The notes: generated from the letters alone by a model not told the origin. DNA of 64,000 nucleotides from Cymbidium sinense (GCA_021442155.1 CM038221.1:26379906-26443905), one strand, 5' to 3'; counted from the first letter of the stretch, positions 1 through 11,345 are shown. A program made the numbers and translations.

Positions 1-100
1 ATAATGACAAATTAATTTCTTTTATAAATCTTCCTCCCCAATATATATTCTACATAATTTGTTCACGCTATCACTGGCCATAATTAACTTATATAATTGA

Positions 101-1232
101 TGGCACAAGAAGCAAACAATAGTATGAGAAAGCGACCACATAGACATGAGGCAAATAATGCTTGTAGAACATTAGAGCCACCACCTGAAAAGCTTTTTAC
201 TCACGTATAGGGATTATATTATGTGGCACAATCAAATATAGTTATAAGAGAGCATTAGTTATCATAAAATAACTTTGATAAACATGCACTTAATAAATAT
301 AAATTTGAACTACATTGGATCAGAGAATAATATTAGGTACTAGCCACCTACTTATGAGACAATTGATCAATTGTTTGTGATTCATTAATGCACTTGAAGT
401 TTGTAGGTGTAGCAACTCTCTGACATTTATAATTTATCTGTTAACAACTTTAGTAGAGTGTTGGTCTCCCCAAACAAAAATAATTTTCACTTGCTTATAA
501 GAGAAATAACAATCATTCAACAAGATATAAGTATGATTCTTAATTTACGTATTGATGGAGAAGCACTTGTTGGTCACAATGTTGTTGATCTTGGTCTATA
601 TTAACAGATTATTATATGAGATCCTCGAGTCACACTAAATTCATGAGTTATTTATAATAACTTAAATAATCTAATATCACCACAAAATTTAATATAGTCA
701 GTTTTAAACTTGTATACCATTAAGCTAATGAGATGGAGCTTCTATGGAGTCTTACAAGAATGCATCAATTAAAGTTAATTCATTTTGTTTGTTCATATAT
801 TTTATTTATTATAGAATGTTTTCTAATGCGTGATACTTTAGGGTCCAAAAAACACGTACGATATCTTTCTATTTTGGATGATTTTAAAATATTTTCAACA
901 TACTCTCTAGGTGTTATGCTATTAGCACATATGTATAGGAAACTTAAAGAAGCTTCTTTTTGGTAAACATGGCTAGTCATTTGCATTTACTTTATGTTTG
1001 GGTTGGGAGAGATTTCATAGACCAACCAACATTATAGGTACCATACTCCAACAATATATCAAGAAACCATTTAGGTTTAATAACAATAATTTAATATTTT
1101 TAAATTTATTTTAATTTATTTCACTATAAATTTATTATAAATTATGTAGATTAAATGAGCAATGGGTAAGAGAAATTTTGATAAATAATGTCAAATTCTA
1201 TCGCAACAAGTTTGATGGCCCTAGAGAAAATC
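101..1232 (+). pseudogene. Plant mobile domain (PMD/MAIL-like) pseudogene, 5' part
   Basis: The family comprises PMD proteins of the MAIN/MAIL type and related transposon-borne PMD genes in plants; roles are in silencing and genome integrity for the few studied members. Seen here: a possible start ATG at 101, then PMD-like blocks in changing frames: LTTLVECWSPQTK near 450, ITIIQQDISMILNLRIDGEA near 510-560, a W-S-F-Y motif near 735, and RYLSILDDFKIFSTYSLG with LLAHMYRKL near 860-945. The last block matches the family's conserved aromatic-rich Y-S-W-G-S..LA-Y-L-Y-R region. A further piece, EQWVREILINNVKFYRNKFD, lies at about 1160-1220. Frames change several times and stops occur, so it is broken. 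An LTR element at 1238 splits it; the 3' part resumes at 7397. Confidence in PMD identity is good, in exact limits poor. Confidence 0.65.
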
Positions 1233-1237
1233 GGGTT
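1233..1237. repeat. Target site duplication (left), GGGTT
   Basis: GGGTT directly precedes the left LTR at 1238 and recurs at 7392-7396 directly after the right LTR. Five bases is the usual duplication for Ty3/gypsy integrase. Confidence 0.8.
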
Positions 1238-2108
1238 TGTTGCATGCTAGAAAACCAGTAGCGGTAGAATAAAAGTTTACACCTTAGCTTCGTTGTAGAG
1301 TCCAGCACACACACAAGTGATTTAAAGAGTGAACAAGAAAACTCCAAAAAATTTTACGTGAAAAACCTCGAAGAGAGGGAAAACTCACAGAGCCTAGCCC
1401 AATAAGAATCTTCCACTATGTATTTGTTTCAGAGTACAAAATTTCTCGATAACGGGATTACAAAGTTGTACATGAGAAGAGCTGATAATGAGAATCCCAG
1501 AATCCGATAGCAGATATATAGTCACATTCAATTGTAAGTTCTTAGTGGTAGCGATGATGATGGTGCGAGATCGATCGTGATGAAGGTCGTCATGATGGTG
1601 GCCCGATGGAGATTGGCGTGGGGCGATGTGACGACCGACAACAATGGTCTGTGGTTGACAAGGTCAGTGGTGGCATGATTGTGCTTGGAGAATTTTCAAG
1701 CTTTAGAGCCCTCTCCTCTCCCCTGCTTCGGCTCCCCTCATATGAGGAATGAGGGGCTATTTATAGATTGGAGGAGTGGTGTCTCTGTAAATACATGCAA
1801 AATCCGAACCACTCCCCTCCATCGGACGGCTCGAAATGATTCCTTTGATCATTTGATGTATTTTAAGTATTTGAATGCTCGAATGAAATTGAAATTATGA
1901 GATCTTGGGCTTGTTAGATCTGACTCGTCAAAATGCTCGATTTGACTATAAACACTCCATGTTTAAAAGCTATTTAAAGATTTAACTGATATCCTAAAGT
2001 TTTTAATGATATTTTAAGTGTTTGATCTCGACTAATTTCAACTGAGGATCAACTTCTTTTGACATCAAGATTCGTGCTTCGACTAGTAGAATTTTCAATG
2101 TCATATCA
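1238..2108 (-). repeat. 3' LTR of the gag-protease element
   Basis: It begins TGTTGCATGC and ends CATATCA on the plus strand, giving the TG...CA ends expected of an LTR on either strand. It aligns along its length with 6535-7391, sharing for example GCGGTAGAATAAAAGTTTAC near the start and ATTTTCAATGTCATATCA at the end. Differences are substitutions plus several small indels. Confidence 0.85.
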
Positions 2109-2124
2109 GTTGCCCCTCTATTTT
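2109..2124 (-). promoter_or_regulatory. Polypurine tract (plus-strand primer site)
   Basis: Directly inside the 3' LTR the minus strand reads AAATAGAGGGGCAAC, a purine-rich run in the place where second-strand priming starts in LTR retrotransposons. This supports the minus orientation of the element. Confidence 0.6.
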
Positions 2125-2639
2125 TGGATAACATTATCTCAATTATCCAAAAATATATATGTCAAATACTTGAAAGTAACAAATTCTTCAATGAAATTTG
2201 TGGGTCCATTAACCATACATTTTGAGAGAATAGATCTTCATGGGAGCACAAGATTATGATCACGGATCACGATGTGTGCGGATCTGAGTGGAAGATTTGA
2301 GGTTATGGACTCACTGGGCACTACGCGCCAGCGAATCAGGAGCCATACTCGTGCGGCGTGTGAGCGTCCTTGAGCTGCGTGGATTGGCTGGTCGATGTCG
2401 CGGGTTCTGGCGGGTCGTGTTGTCGCAAACCACGATGGGACCAGCGTATGACAACCTAGTGGGTGGTTAGCGTCTTGTCGCAAGTCATGCCCGCATGTGA
2501 GCTCATGCCAGCATCATAGCGGATTTTGGAAATTTTGGTAGTTTTGATGATTTTTTACCTTTTGTAGGGGTCTATAAAAGAGCGAGGAAGAAGGCACGCT
2601 CAAATGCTCAGTATTTATCTTCTTCTTGAGTGAAGGTCA

Positions 2640-3215
2640 TTGGCGATCAAGGCAGTATTCTGGCGCAGTTCCTCGAAGAGGTGTAGCCTTGTCGGACCGA
2701 AGAGGGCGATCAGGCGTAGTTGGTCTGGCGAGGCTCCAGTTTTCCCTCGAAGAGTCAACCCCTTGTTGGACCGGCCGGGTTGGGCGATCACCCATAGTTC
2801 ATATGGCGAGGGTCTAGTTTTCCCTCGAAAGAGGCATCAACTACTCTTGTCGGACCGACCGGGTTCGGAGGTAATCAAGGCTCGTAGTTCATACGGCAAG
2901 GCTCCGATTTTCCCTCGAAGAGCGTGTCCGCCTGATCGTCAGGTTGGCGATCAAGGCGTAGTTCATCTGGCGAGCTCGGTTTCCCTCGAAAAGCATCAAG
3001 TGGACCGAGATTGAGAGATCAAGACCCGTGGTTCATCTGGCGAATCCGGTTTTCCCTTGAAAGAGTGTTAACTTCCTGGTGGCTTTGGAAGCGATCAAGG
3101 CCCATGGTTCATATGGCAGGCTCCAATTTTTTTCGAAAGAAGCGTTCGCCGCGGCCGGAAGAGTTGGAGGTGATCAAGGCCCGTGGTTTATCTGGTGAGC
3201 TCATTTTCCTCGAAG
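2640..3215. repeat. Tandem array of ~70-90-bp units inside the LTR element
   Basis: About eight units share GGCGATCAAGGC, then a TTCATCTGGCGAG-like stretch, then TTTTCCCTCGAAGAG. The TCCCTCGAA block falls near 2740, 2817, 2908, 2980, 3050, 3128 (degraded) and 3203, spaced 70-91 bp. Open frames across this block are a by-product of the repeat, not genes. It lies where pol would be in an autonomous element. From 3240 to 3420 a GC-rich, GGTGGCGGCGAT-like simple region follows. Confidence 0.75.
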
Positions 3216-3429
3216 AAGCGTTAACGCCATATCGACCACCGAGTTTGAAGGCGATCAACGGTGGCAGTGGTTGGCAGCGATGAGCAGCGGTGGTCGGCGA
3301 TAGTGGTTGTGAAGCCGAGCGGTGGCAGCAATGCCGGTGATGGTGGCGGCGATAGTGATAAGTGACAACGGCAAGATAGTTGCAGCGATGCGATAGCGGT
3401 GGCCGGCGATAGTCGACAATAGCTCGGCG

Positions 3430-3900
3430 ATGAGTTTGATGTGATGAGATTTTGACCTATCAAAGTTGTTTATCGAGTTTATCGAAAACGTTAACCTATG
3501 GAAGAGGTTGAATTGAATCCATTGAAATTTTGACATATCGAGGTTGTTTGTCAAAGTGTGACTTCGATGCGTGCGTATGGAAGAGGTTGAATTAATCGGC
3601 GAGATTTTGACCTATCGAGGTTGTTTGTCGAGTTTGACTTCGATGGCGATGCGTATGAAGAGGTTTTAAATCGAGGATTTTGACTATCGAGGTTGTTTGT
3701 CGAGTGTGACTCGATGCGTTAACTATGGAAGAGGTTGAATTGAATCCTGACCTATCCGAGGTTGTTTGTCAGAGTGTGACTCGATAACATTAACCTGTAT
3801 GGAAGAGGTCGATGGATGTCCACCAAGGACCTTTTGACCTATCCTAGGTATCAGCCAAAGTATTACTTGACTTCTTACCTGTATGGAAGAGGTTTGATCA
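3430..3900. repeat. Second tandem array, ~70-85-bp units
   Basis: About six units share TTGACCTATCGAGGTTGTTT followed by GTGTGACTCGATG and TATGGAAGAGGTTGAATTG. The GAGGTTGTTTGT block occurs near 3540, 3617, 3690 and 3758. Units are unrelated in sequence to the preceding array. Confidence 0.7.
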
Positions 3901-4319
3901 AGTCCCCTTGGGATTGATCATGCTCCTATTGAGATATAATGTGAGTTGTATATTTCTCAAGTGGGAGGATTAAATGAAGAAGAAATAATCTTGTAAGAAA
4001 AAGCCATCAGCTCATTACTTCGATAATATAGATGATACAATATTATCATAAGATAACATAACAAAAGGGACGAGATACATTTTTAGAGAGAGTTAACAAA
4101 AGATAAGAGGTGGAGAGGAAAAGACAAATGGAGTAAATTAAAAGTTGCAATATTTATGCACCAAGGATTACATATAACACTTTTCAGAGACCCTCCATGT
4201 TCCAAGTTTTAGGGAAGATTTTTCCTCACGGATCTTTGGTCATAGCTTGACGGTTGGTCATCTGATAACGAGGTGGGGAGCAAGTCTTTTACAGGAAAAA
4301 CCCTTTGAGTACTTCTTTA

Positions 4320-4870
4320 TCTTAAAGATTAAAATTCTTGATGTTGAAGGTCACCGAAGGGCGTGGTTGAGCTTGTCTGAGGTAACATGAGTGTGTTATT
4401 TGTTGATTTTCACAGACCACTCCAACCCCAATGGGAGTTTGAAATTTCATCTTAAGATGAGGTATCAAGATGACAGCACCGAAGATTGATTGGAGGGGTC
4501 TTCCAAAGATAGCGTTGTATGCTGAATTTGACTTGACCACTATAAACTAAACTGAGTGAGTGACTTGTTGAGGAAGTTATCTAAGAACAATGAGAAGGGT
4601 GATTGTCCCCTCTACTCGTACAGGGAGATTATCAAACCCATATAACGGTCCTGCAATGGGTTGAAGTTTTTCCTTAACCAGGCCCATGTTAAGAAAGATG
4701 GAGTAAAATAAAACATCAACAAAACTCTTCAATCAAAATTCTCTTAATATAAAGGGTCACCAATCCCACTTGATAAGAGAGATCTTGATGCGAAACTTGG
4801 ACTCCTTCCAAGCCTCAATCATTAAAAGTGATGGGATGATTAATATAAGATTTTTTTTAACTCCGGCTCT
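4320..4870 (-). pseudogene. Retrotransposon aspartic protease remnant
   Basis: On the minus strand, in shifting frames, I read ILF..IFLNMGLVKEKLQPI, then GPLYGFDNLPVRVEGTI, then VVKSNSAYNAIFGRP, then PHLKMKFQTP and CYLRQAQPRPS. This order is that of the retropepsin region of plant Tat-type Ty3/gypsy polyproteins, which cleaves Gag-Pol. The catalytic D-S/T-G triad is not clearly readable. Coding decays at 4320 and no RT follows. The identity is firm at family level; the protein is certainly non-functional as read. Confidence 0.65.
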
Positions 4871-5039
4871 TCAAAGGTAGCGATGAAGACTTAATTAGAT
4901 AGTAGTGACTCACTTGCAATCATTGCAATTTCTCCAACTATTTGGCAGCTATTGTGTTGTTTCTGTGATGATTGTCCTGATTGCCCCCCAGTTGGAGCTA
5001 TGTTTGCTTGAGTTGGTTGGTTTTGCATAAATTGACATA

Positions 5040-6477
5040 GATATCTTTATTGAATGAGCCTCTCAATCACTTCTTTGAGTTGTTTACATGCCTCAGTAGT
5101 ATGTCCACGACTTCGATTGAAGTAACAATATTGCTCATGATTTCTAGAATTTGGTTTCAGTAGATGTGGCCACTTGATGTTTTCTTCATCTTGAATAGCC
5201 ATCAGGAGGTTAACACGAGATGTGTTCAACGACGTGTATTCCTTTTCTGGTCGTGGTTCACGTCGTTGATATGGGGGTCGTGGGAGGAGATCACGGGCCT
5301 TGTTGCTTCTTTTGATGGGATTGTTGATCGGTGATTCCACAGCTCTTACTTTTCCGTGGATTGTTCAAATTATTTTTTGATGGGCATTAATAGCCTCATT
5401 AGCAATTTGTGCTTCCACGGTGAACCAAATCGGCATATGAGCAGACCGTATCTGCATTAGTGGAGTACAAAACCGGATGGAGCCCTCCAAGAAAAACTCC
5501 TCTTAATTGTCTAGTATTAGGCGGCTTAGAGGAGAATTTCGTATGAGCAAACCGTATCTGCATTAGTGGCAGTACAAAACCAGATGGAGCCCTCAGAAAA
5601 CTCCTCTTAATTGGTCAGTATTTGGCAAGCAGGAGAATCTCTGGAAGTATTCTTTAAGTGATTCACCCTCATTTTGATGAATGACGGAGAGATGGGAGAA
5701 ATCTTTAATGATCCTCCAATTTATAATGAACTGTTCTACAAAAATCTTGGCGAGTTCATCAAAGGTACGAATGGATCCCCTTGGAAGGGAGTAGAACAAA
5801 GTGCGAGCTTGCCCTTAAGAAAGACGACAAAGCGGTGTGTGAGCTCGTTGGATATGCATGATGGTCTGTAATGGTCGATGTGTTCATATAGTGATTTCCC
5901 ATCATAGAGTCAATGCTCGGAAGCTTAAACCATACGGGAATGAGATGTTGAAGAATAGCTTCAGCTAAAGGTGAAGACTCCTCGTAGCTGCGGTAAGGGG
6001 GAAGATGATTTATGTCTTTAAGGTGAAATTCAACTTGCATTAAGCATTATAATTTTGCACGTATAACGTGACATGTGGAGTCAACTGGATGAGAACGTGC
6101 CAAGCTACCAGTAATAATTGGTGAATTAGCGGTTGGTTGAGCTGCACATGATGGATGAGTAGAACTAGCAGTTTCAAGGAGATCAACATCACGGTGTGAA
6201 AGCGGAAGAACTTCAGTGTCAAAGAGATTAGCATTTTGACCTCCCACGTCGATCTTGGGGAGATGTGTTTGTGTGGTAGTGGTATGTGTTCCTCGTAAAG
6301 TTAGATCATATCATTTTGAGACTCTTCCATTTTGGCACGATCTTCTAAAGAGAATCTGGTTTGCCTTCACCAGTCACGCCTATCGAGGGGAGTGAGGCGA
6401 GCGTCCTTGGTTCAAGGATTGGTTTTGAGCGGAGTTGGAGCGGGGAGCTCTGTTACAGTATTGCGCTTATTGGCCAT
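5040..6477 (-). pseudogene. Ty3/gypsy gag pseudogene with zinc-knuckle region
   Basis: Gag would form the virus-like particle. The minus-strand start is MANKRNTVTELPAPTPL at 6477, just inside the 5' LTR, followed by a frameshift. The central Retrotrans_gag domain shows as FYSLPRGSIRTFDELAKIF and EQFIINWRIIKDFSHL, then NEGESLKEYFQRF (about 5800-5640). A C-terminal block has PPYQRREPRPEKEYTSLN, then YCYFNRSRGHTTEACKQLKE (5330-5060), the typical CCHC-like nucleocapsid sequence with one Cys replaced. Stops, frameshifts and an internal 106-bp duplication break it. Gag is the only large coding region of this element besides protease. Confidence 0.75.
5440..5655. repeat. 106-bp direct duplication inside gag
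   Basis: The stretch starting ACCGTATCTGCATTAGTGG at 5445 is repeated from 5551. Both copies continue through GTACAAAACC..ATGGAGCCCTC and CTCCTCTTAATTG. The copies differ by a few indels and substitutions. The duplication disrupts the gag frame. Confidence 0.8.
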
Positions 6478-6534
6478 GACGTGAGTGTTCACAAAAATTG
6501 TGATTGAGGGTTCTTTTCCACGAGCGCTAAACTA

Positions 6535-7391
6535 TGCGTCTAGAAAATGATGGCGGTAGAATAAAAGTTTACGCCTTAGCTTCATTGTGGAGTCCTACAC
6601 ATACACATAGGTAATTTAAAGAGTGAACAAGAAAACTCTAGAAATTTTTACATAAAAAAATCTCGAAAAGAGGGAAAAATCACGGGGCCTAGGCCAATAA
6701 GAATCTTCCACTATGTATTTATTTTAGAGTACAAAATTTCCCGATAACGGGATTACAAAGTTGTACATGAGAAGGCTGAGAATGAATCCGATGCGATCCA
6801 TATAGTCACGTTGATTATGGTTGCTTGCGGTAGCGAATGATGATGAATAGCGGGATCGGCGTGATGAAGGTCATCATGATGGTGGCCAAACGGAGATTGG
6901 CGATAGCAAGGATCGATGGCGGACCGTGGCGGTGGCGGTGGCGGTGGTGGTTGACGTCAGTGGTACGATTGTCTTGGAGGATTTTCAAGCTTTAGAGCTC
7001 TCTCCTCTCCCTGCTTGTCTCATATGAGAAATGAGGGGCTATTTATAGATTGGAGGAGTGACGTCATTATAAATACATGCAAAATTCGAACCACTCCCCT
7101 CCATCGGACGGCTCGAAATGATTCTTTTGATCATTTGATGTATTTTAAGTATTTGAATGCTCGAATGAAGTCAGAATTATGAAATCTTGGGCTTGTTAGA
7201 TCCGACTCGTCAAAACGCTCGATTTGACTTTAAACACTCCATGTTTAAGAGTTATTTAGGGATTTAATTGATATCCCAAAGTTTTCAATGATATTTTAAG
7301 TGCTTGATCTTGATTAATTTCAACTGAAGATCAACTTGCTTTTGACATCAAGATTCGTGCTTCAACGAGTAGAATTTTCAATGTCATATCA
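6535..7391 (-). repeat. 5' LTR of the gag-protease element
   Basis: It is the second copy of 1238-2108; the minus-strand 5' end is TGATATGACATTGAAAATTC. It ends at 7391 next to GGGTT. The inner edge (6533-6536) is uncertain because the first bases differ between copies. I do not recognise a tRNA primer site just inside it. Confidence 0.85.
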
Positions 7392-7396
7392 GGGTT
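7392..7396. repeat. Target site duplication (right), GGGTT
   Basis: Exact copy of 1233-1237, directly outside the right LTR. Confidence 0.8.
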
Positions 7397-7900
7397 CGAT
7401 CATAAAACTAGTTATTTTTCTGATTTCAAGTTATATTATATAATTATTTATATTGAACTATGCATATAGGTTAGTTTGATCCCTTGTTCAAAATCTTTAA
7501 TATATTTTACACCATAAATTTGCATATTAGGTATTTGAGTATAGAGGTCATGAGTTCCACTCATATGTTGGAAGCGTGTTGAGTGACATCTCCTTGATCA
7601 TATTATTAGATAACTTAATGATCAACCATAAATAGATGTTGAGCTGAAAGATTCAATGTTTAAGCAAGTCGATGGTAGAGGTAAAACATATATTGATTGG
7701 TTTGATTATTATTGGCGTATTGAGTTTTGGAATGAACGATTAGCTTATGTTATAGAATCGATTGGGTCATAATAATAATGCGCAATTGCTCATTATCTAC
7801 TTACTACAGTGGTATAAATCTTGGGCCTTACTATATCAGCTACAAACTGAACTGTAATCACTTAGTACATACTATCATAAGGCCCCAATAGAATAATTTT
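7397..7900 (+). pseudogene. PMD pseudogene, 3' part
   Basis: After the LTR insertion the same plus-strand gene resumes. The clearest block is KQVDGRGKTYIDWFDYYWR followed by IEFWNERLAYVIES at about 7660-7760, matching the C-terminal PMD signature of a D-x-R-G-K, D-W and W-N-x-R pattern. A YLLQWYKSW stretch near 7800 fits the family's later Y..W-Y motif. Between 7400 and 7650 the frame is lost, by decay or an intron. The order, strand and domain half agree with 101-1232, so I read the two as one gene split by transposition. No function is likely. Confidence 0.6.
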
Positions 7901-9340
7901 ATGTAAGCATTTTAGTTATGTAAACTAAATTCTATTTTTATTTTTTTGATAGATTACTGACAGTATATTTATAGCAAGAGACAATTGATCGAATAAAGAA
8001 TTTGTTCCAACTATTTTATGGCAGTGACAGACGACATACAAATAAAATGATGCTTGTCATTAATTCATTCAGTGTAGAGGCCTATAAATTATGAAATATG
8101 GTACACTCGGAGATCTATCGAGAACCCATAAATGAAACTGAAAGTGATGCACTATAAAATCTTCATACTACGCAACAAAGTCCATTAATGACAACCCAAA
8201 TTTATATTCTCACACAACCATATGTTCAGTGAATATCATTCAACAACAAAGTAGTTAAGGCAATCCTTAAAGCAACATAGTATCTATTTATGGTTACATA
8301 ACAATGTTCAGTCTAATGTAACAATCCACAATAGGGTACCTTCTATGTTCACTTTATTTCCTTCTTATACTGATAATCTTTTTGGTCAACAATAATCTAA
8401 GGAAGAAATTGAACAAAGACATGAAGAATAAGAATAAGAATAAATCATGAAGAAAATGAACCACAATATGACCTCAGAGAATGACTTAGAAGGAGATCAG
8501 ATCAATACACACTAGGGTCACATACAATATTAGAACGTCATAGACTAAGATATTAGATTAATTGTTCTTAGTAGTAGAGAGTGTGTGATACTATAAATTA
8601 CTTTAAAATTTGAATATTATTTCAAATTCTAGCTCTTAGAATTACGTATTAAATTTTTATTTCGCAATGAAAATTACTTTGAAGTTTAAATATTACTTTC
8701 AAGCTGTTTGAATTATAATTTATTAATCAACGCTTTCCACATAATAAATTCAATAAAATCTTTAGGTAAATTTAAGAAAATTAACAAAAATAATTTAATA
8801 TCATTATTAGTTAAAAAACAAAATATTAAAAAATAAGAAATGAAATACAAAAAAGTACGAAAAATCAAACTAATTGAAAATATTTAAAATATAAAAAAAT
8901 TTAATAAATAAATAAAATAAAATAAAATTTTAAAAAACTTAAATGAGCAAAAATAAAATTTAAAAAAAAGTAACCTCAAATAAAGAAAATGAAATATTGA
9001 AATTTGAAAAATAAAAATTAAATAAAATAAAAATTTTAAATGTTAAATTAAAAATTTTTAAAATTAAAATAAAAAATAAATTTTAAAAGAAATTTTAAAA
9101 ATAAAAAAAATTAAATTTAAATAAAAAATTAAAATTATAAAACAGTGAAAACTGAAAAAAAAAACTGATGAAAAGGGCGGGGTAAAAAATGACTGTAGCT
9201 TTTTAAATTTTTTTAATTGTTCTTTTATTAAATTAATTTTAATAATATTCCTTTTAAAAATTTATTCGTTCTCTGAAGGGGACGATATGCAGAGATTGTC
9301 AAAGCCCACGTCGTCAACATCAGATAATTTTACGTAAATT
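7901..9340. other. AT-rich non-coding stretch
   Basis: 7901-8560 may hold decayed 3' sequence of the PMD gene, with GAAGAATAAGAATAAGAATAA runs near 8425. From about 8780 to 9260 the sequence is almost pure A/T, mainly A-runs broken by T and AAAT. I see no gene in it. Confidence 0.6.
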
Positions 9341-9349
9341 GTCTATCAG
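9341..9349. repeat. MULE target site duplication (left)
   Basis: GTCTATCAG here and GTGTATCAG at 22025-22033 match at 8 of 9 positions and directly flank the terminal repeats. Nine bases is the usual MULE duplication length. Confidence 0.75.
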
Positions 9350-9410
9350 GAGAAAATATTACGTCCGGAGTCCGCACGTAGCTTTATGTGCGGACTCCAA
9401 TCCACGGATG
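9350..9410 (+). repeat. MULE left terminal inverted repeat
   Basis: GAGAAAATATTACGT is shared exactly with the reverse complement of the right end. Beyond it GGAGTC, a GCTTTA-type core and GACTC remain shared. Further in, AAATATATTTCC at about 9470 also has a match on the right side near 21910, so the original TIR may have been about 150-200 bp. Confidence 0.75.
9367..9398. other. Perfect 11-bp hairpin near the MULE left end
   Basis: GGAGTCCGCAC (9367-9377) and GTGCGGACTCC (9388-9398) are perfect reverse complements separated by 10 bp. The right end has a similar but imperfect structure (GAGTC...GACTC around 21980-22008). It could form a stem or bind a dimeric protein near the cleavage site; that role is inference. 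Confidence 0.7.
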
Positions 9411-9819
9411 ACATGTCCCGATTTTTTTCCCATTTTACCGAACCAAGAAGATATGATAAAGACGCAGAAATATATTTCCGACCCACCCAGAAAAACCGAT
9501 CATTGGTAGTAAATACATTTCCCCGCTCCAGCGTCGGAATTAGAGGAATTTAAATATATAGATTTAGGGTCAGTTTAGTTTTTTCCAAGCAAAACGAGAG
9601 AGAAATAGAAAATCTCATTTCATCAACTACCGTCGAAAATAACAACCAAAGATGAAAAAAACAATCATTTTAGATGTATTAAATAAAATTCATAATGCTC
9701 GCATTTTACGATTTATTAGTGATATTTTGTTCTATCAAGAGAATATGTTCATTACATCCAATTAAAGCAATTTGGATGTTTTTTTGTCGAATATTTAATT
9801 TTGAGTGTTATTCAGACTC

Positions 9820-11345
9820 TGCATTCCTCTTTGAGGGTACGTGATCAATTTTGACCTTTTTTTAGTTTTTGCCAATTTGTTATGATTATGTTTACCAATT
9901 AGGAAGCATTTGATGGCGTTGGGTGATTTTGTAGGTATTATCAGATGTACCTCTTTGAGGGTACTGACCATTTTGACCTTTTTTCCGCTTTTTTTTGCCA
10001 ACTCCATGATTATGATTATGTAGCATTGAAGCATTTGATGGCGCTTTGTGATTTCTCGGGTGGTTTAGTGCATCTACTCAGTGTATCTTGAGGGTACATC
10101 AATTTTGACCTTTTAGTTTTTTGCCAACTCCTTATGGTTATGTTTAGCATTATAATAGCATTTGATAGCTTGGTGGTATTTGGTTTAGTATGTCCTCTTT
10201 GAGGGTACGTGACCTTTTGACATTTTTCCCGCTTTTTTGCCAACTCTTATGATTATGTTTAGCATTATAATGGAAGCATTTGATTTCGCTTTGTATTTGC
10301 TATTAGACTCTTCGAGGGTACAGACCTTTTGTCCTCTTTTTCCCAATTTTTTTTGCTAACTCCTTATGATTATGTATAGAGCATTATAATGATTGGACGG
10401 TGGGCTAGATCAGACTCACTTGAGGAGTTACCTTTTGACCTTTTTTTTCCAACCTTATTATTTTGATTATAGCATGATTTTATTTTGATAGATTCATGTA
10501 CCTCTTGAGGTAATGCACCATTTTGACCTTTTTCCTTTTTTGTCAACTTTATGATTATGTTTAGATTATAATGGAAGCATTTGATGCTTTGATTTTGGGT
10601 ATTTTGTGACTGTTTCTCTGTGTACCTCTTTGAGGAGATCAATTTTGACCTTTTTCCGTTTTTTTTGCCAACTCCTTATAATTATGTTTAGAGCATTATA
10701 ATGGAAGCATTTGATGGCGTGGGTGATTTGTGGTTTAGTGCCAGACTGTACCTTTTGCACCATTTTGACCTTTTTTTTTTGCCAACCCTATGATTATGTT
10801 TAGCATTATAATGGAAGCATTTGATAGCTGTGGTGGTTTAGGTATCCAGACTCATCTTTGAGGGTACACCATTTTGACCTTTGTTTATTTCCAACTTATG
10901 ACATTAGATTATAAAGAATCATTTGATGGCGCTTGGTGGTTTTGGTGGTTTAGGTATTACATCTTTGAGGGTACGTGACCCTTTTTGACATTTTTTTTTC
11001 ACTTTTTTTGCCAACTCCTTATGATTATGTTTAGGCATTATAATGGAAGCATTTGATGGCGCTTGGATTTCATGCACCAGACTGTGTACCTCTTTGGAGG
11101 GTACAAACCATTTTTGACCTTTTTTTTTCCTTTTTTTGCCAACTCCTTATGATTATGTTTAGGCATTATAATGGAAGCATTTGATGGCGCTTTGATTTTG
11201 GGTGGTTTAGTGCATTCAGACTGTGTACCTCTTTGAGGGTATGACCATTTTTTGACCTTTTTTAGTTTTTTGGCCAATTTGTTATGATTATGTTTAAAAT
11301 TATAATGGAAGCATTTGAGAAAGTTTGATGGTTTTGGGTATTTTG
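9820..11345 (+). repeat. Subterminal tandem array A, ~120-135-bp units
   Basis: About 13 units lie upstream of the transposase gene. A unit reads GTACCTCTTTGAGGGTAC, then CCATTTTTGACCTTTTTT, a T-rich run, GCCAACTCCTTATGATTATG, TTTAG, CATTATAATGGAAGCATTTG, ATGGCG, then GGGTGGTTT. Unit starts fall near 9834, 9955, 10091, 10201, 10314, 10860, 10968, 11098 and 11234. Many units lack short blocks. Open frames on either strand are repeats of the unit, not genes. Confidence 0.9.

Larger units (their letters stand above)
1238..7391 (-). mobile_element. Non-autonomous gag-protease LTR retrotransposon (TR-GAG/LARD-like)
   Basis: Two direct repeats of about 860-870 bp (1238-2108 and about 6535-7391) bound the element, with GGGTT duplications outside. 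Coding is on the minus strand, so the right copy is the 5' LTR. Gag starts near 6477 and is followed by zinc-knuckle and protease remnants down to about 4320. No reverse transcriptase, RNase H or integrase is visible in the remaining 2.2 kb before the 3' LTR; two tandem arrays and unassigned sequence lie there. The protease wording (SNSAYNAI, GRPLQ) resembles Tat/Retand-lineage elements, so a Tat-type partner probably supplied pol in trans. That partner is inference. The element inserted into the PMD pseudogene or gene. Confidence 0.8.

Noticed and set aside
2626..3283. Overlapping plus-strand frames of 63-124 residues
   Set aside because: They cross a tandem array and have no domain; openness follows from the repeat composition.
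7392..7404. GGGTTCGATC as part of a tRNA T-arm
   Set aside because: No acceptor, D or anticodon stems fit around it; the bases are the LTR target duplication plus flank.
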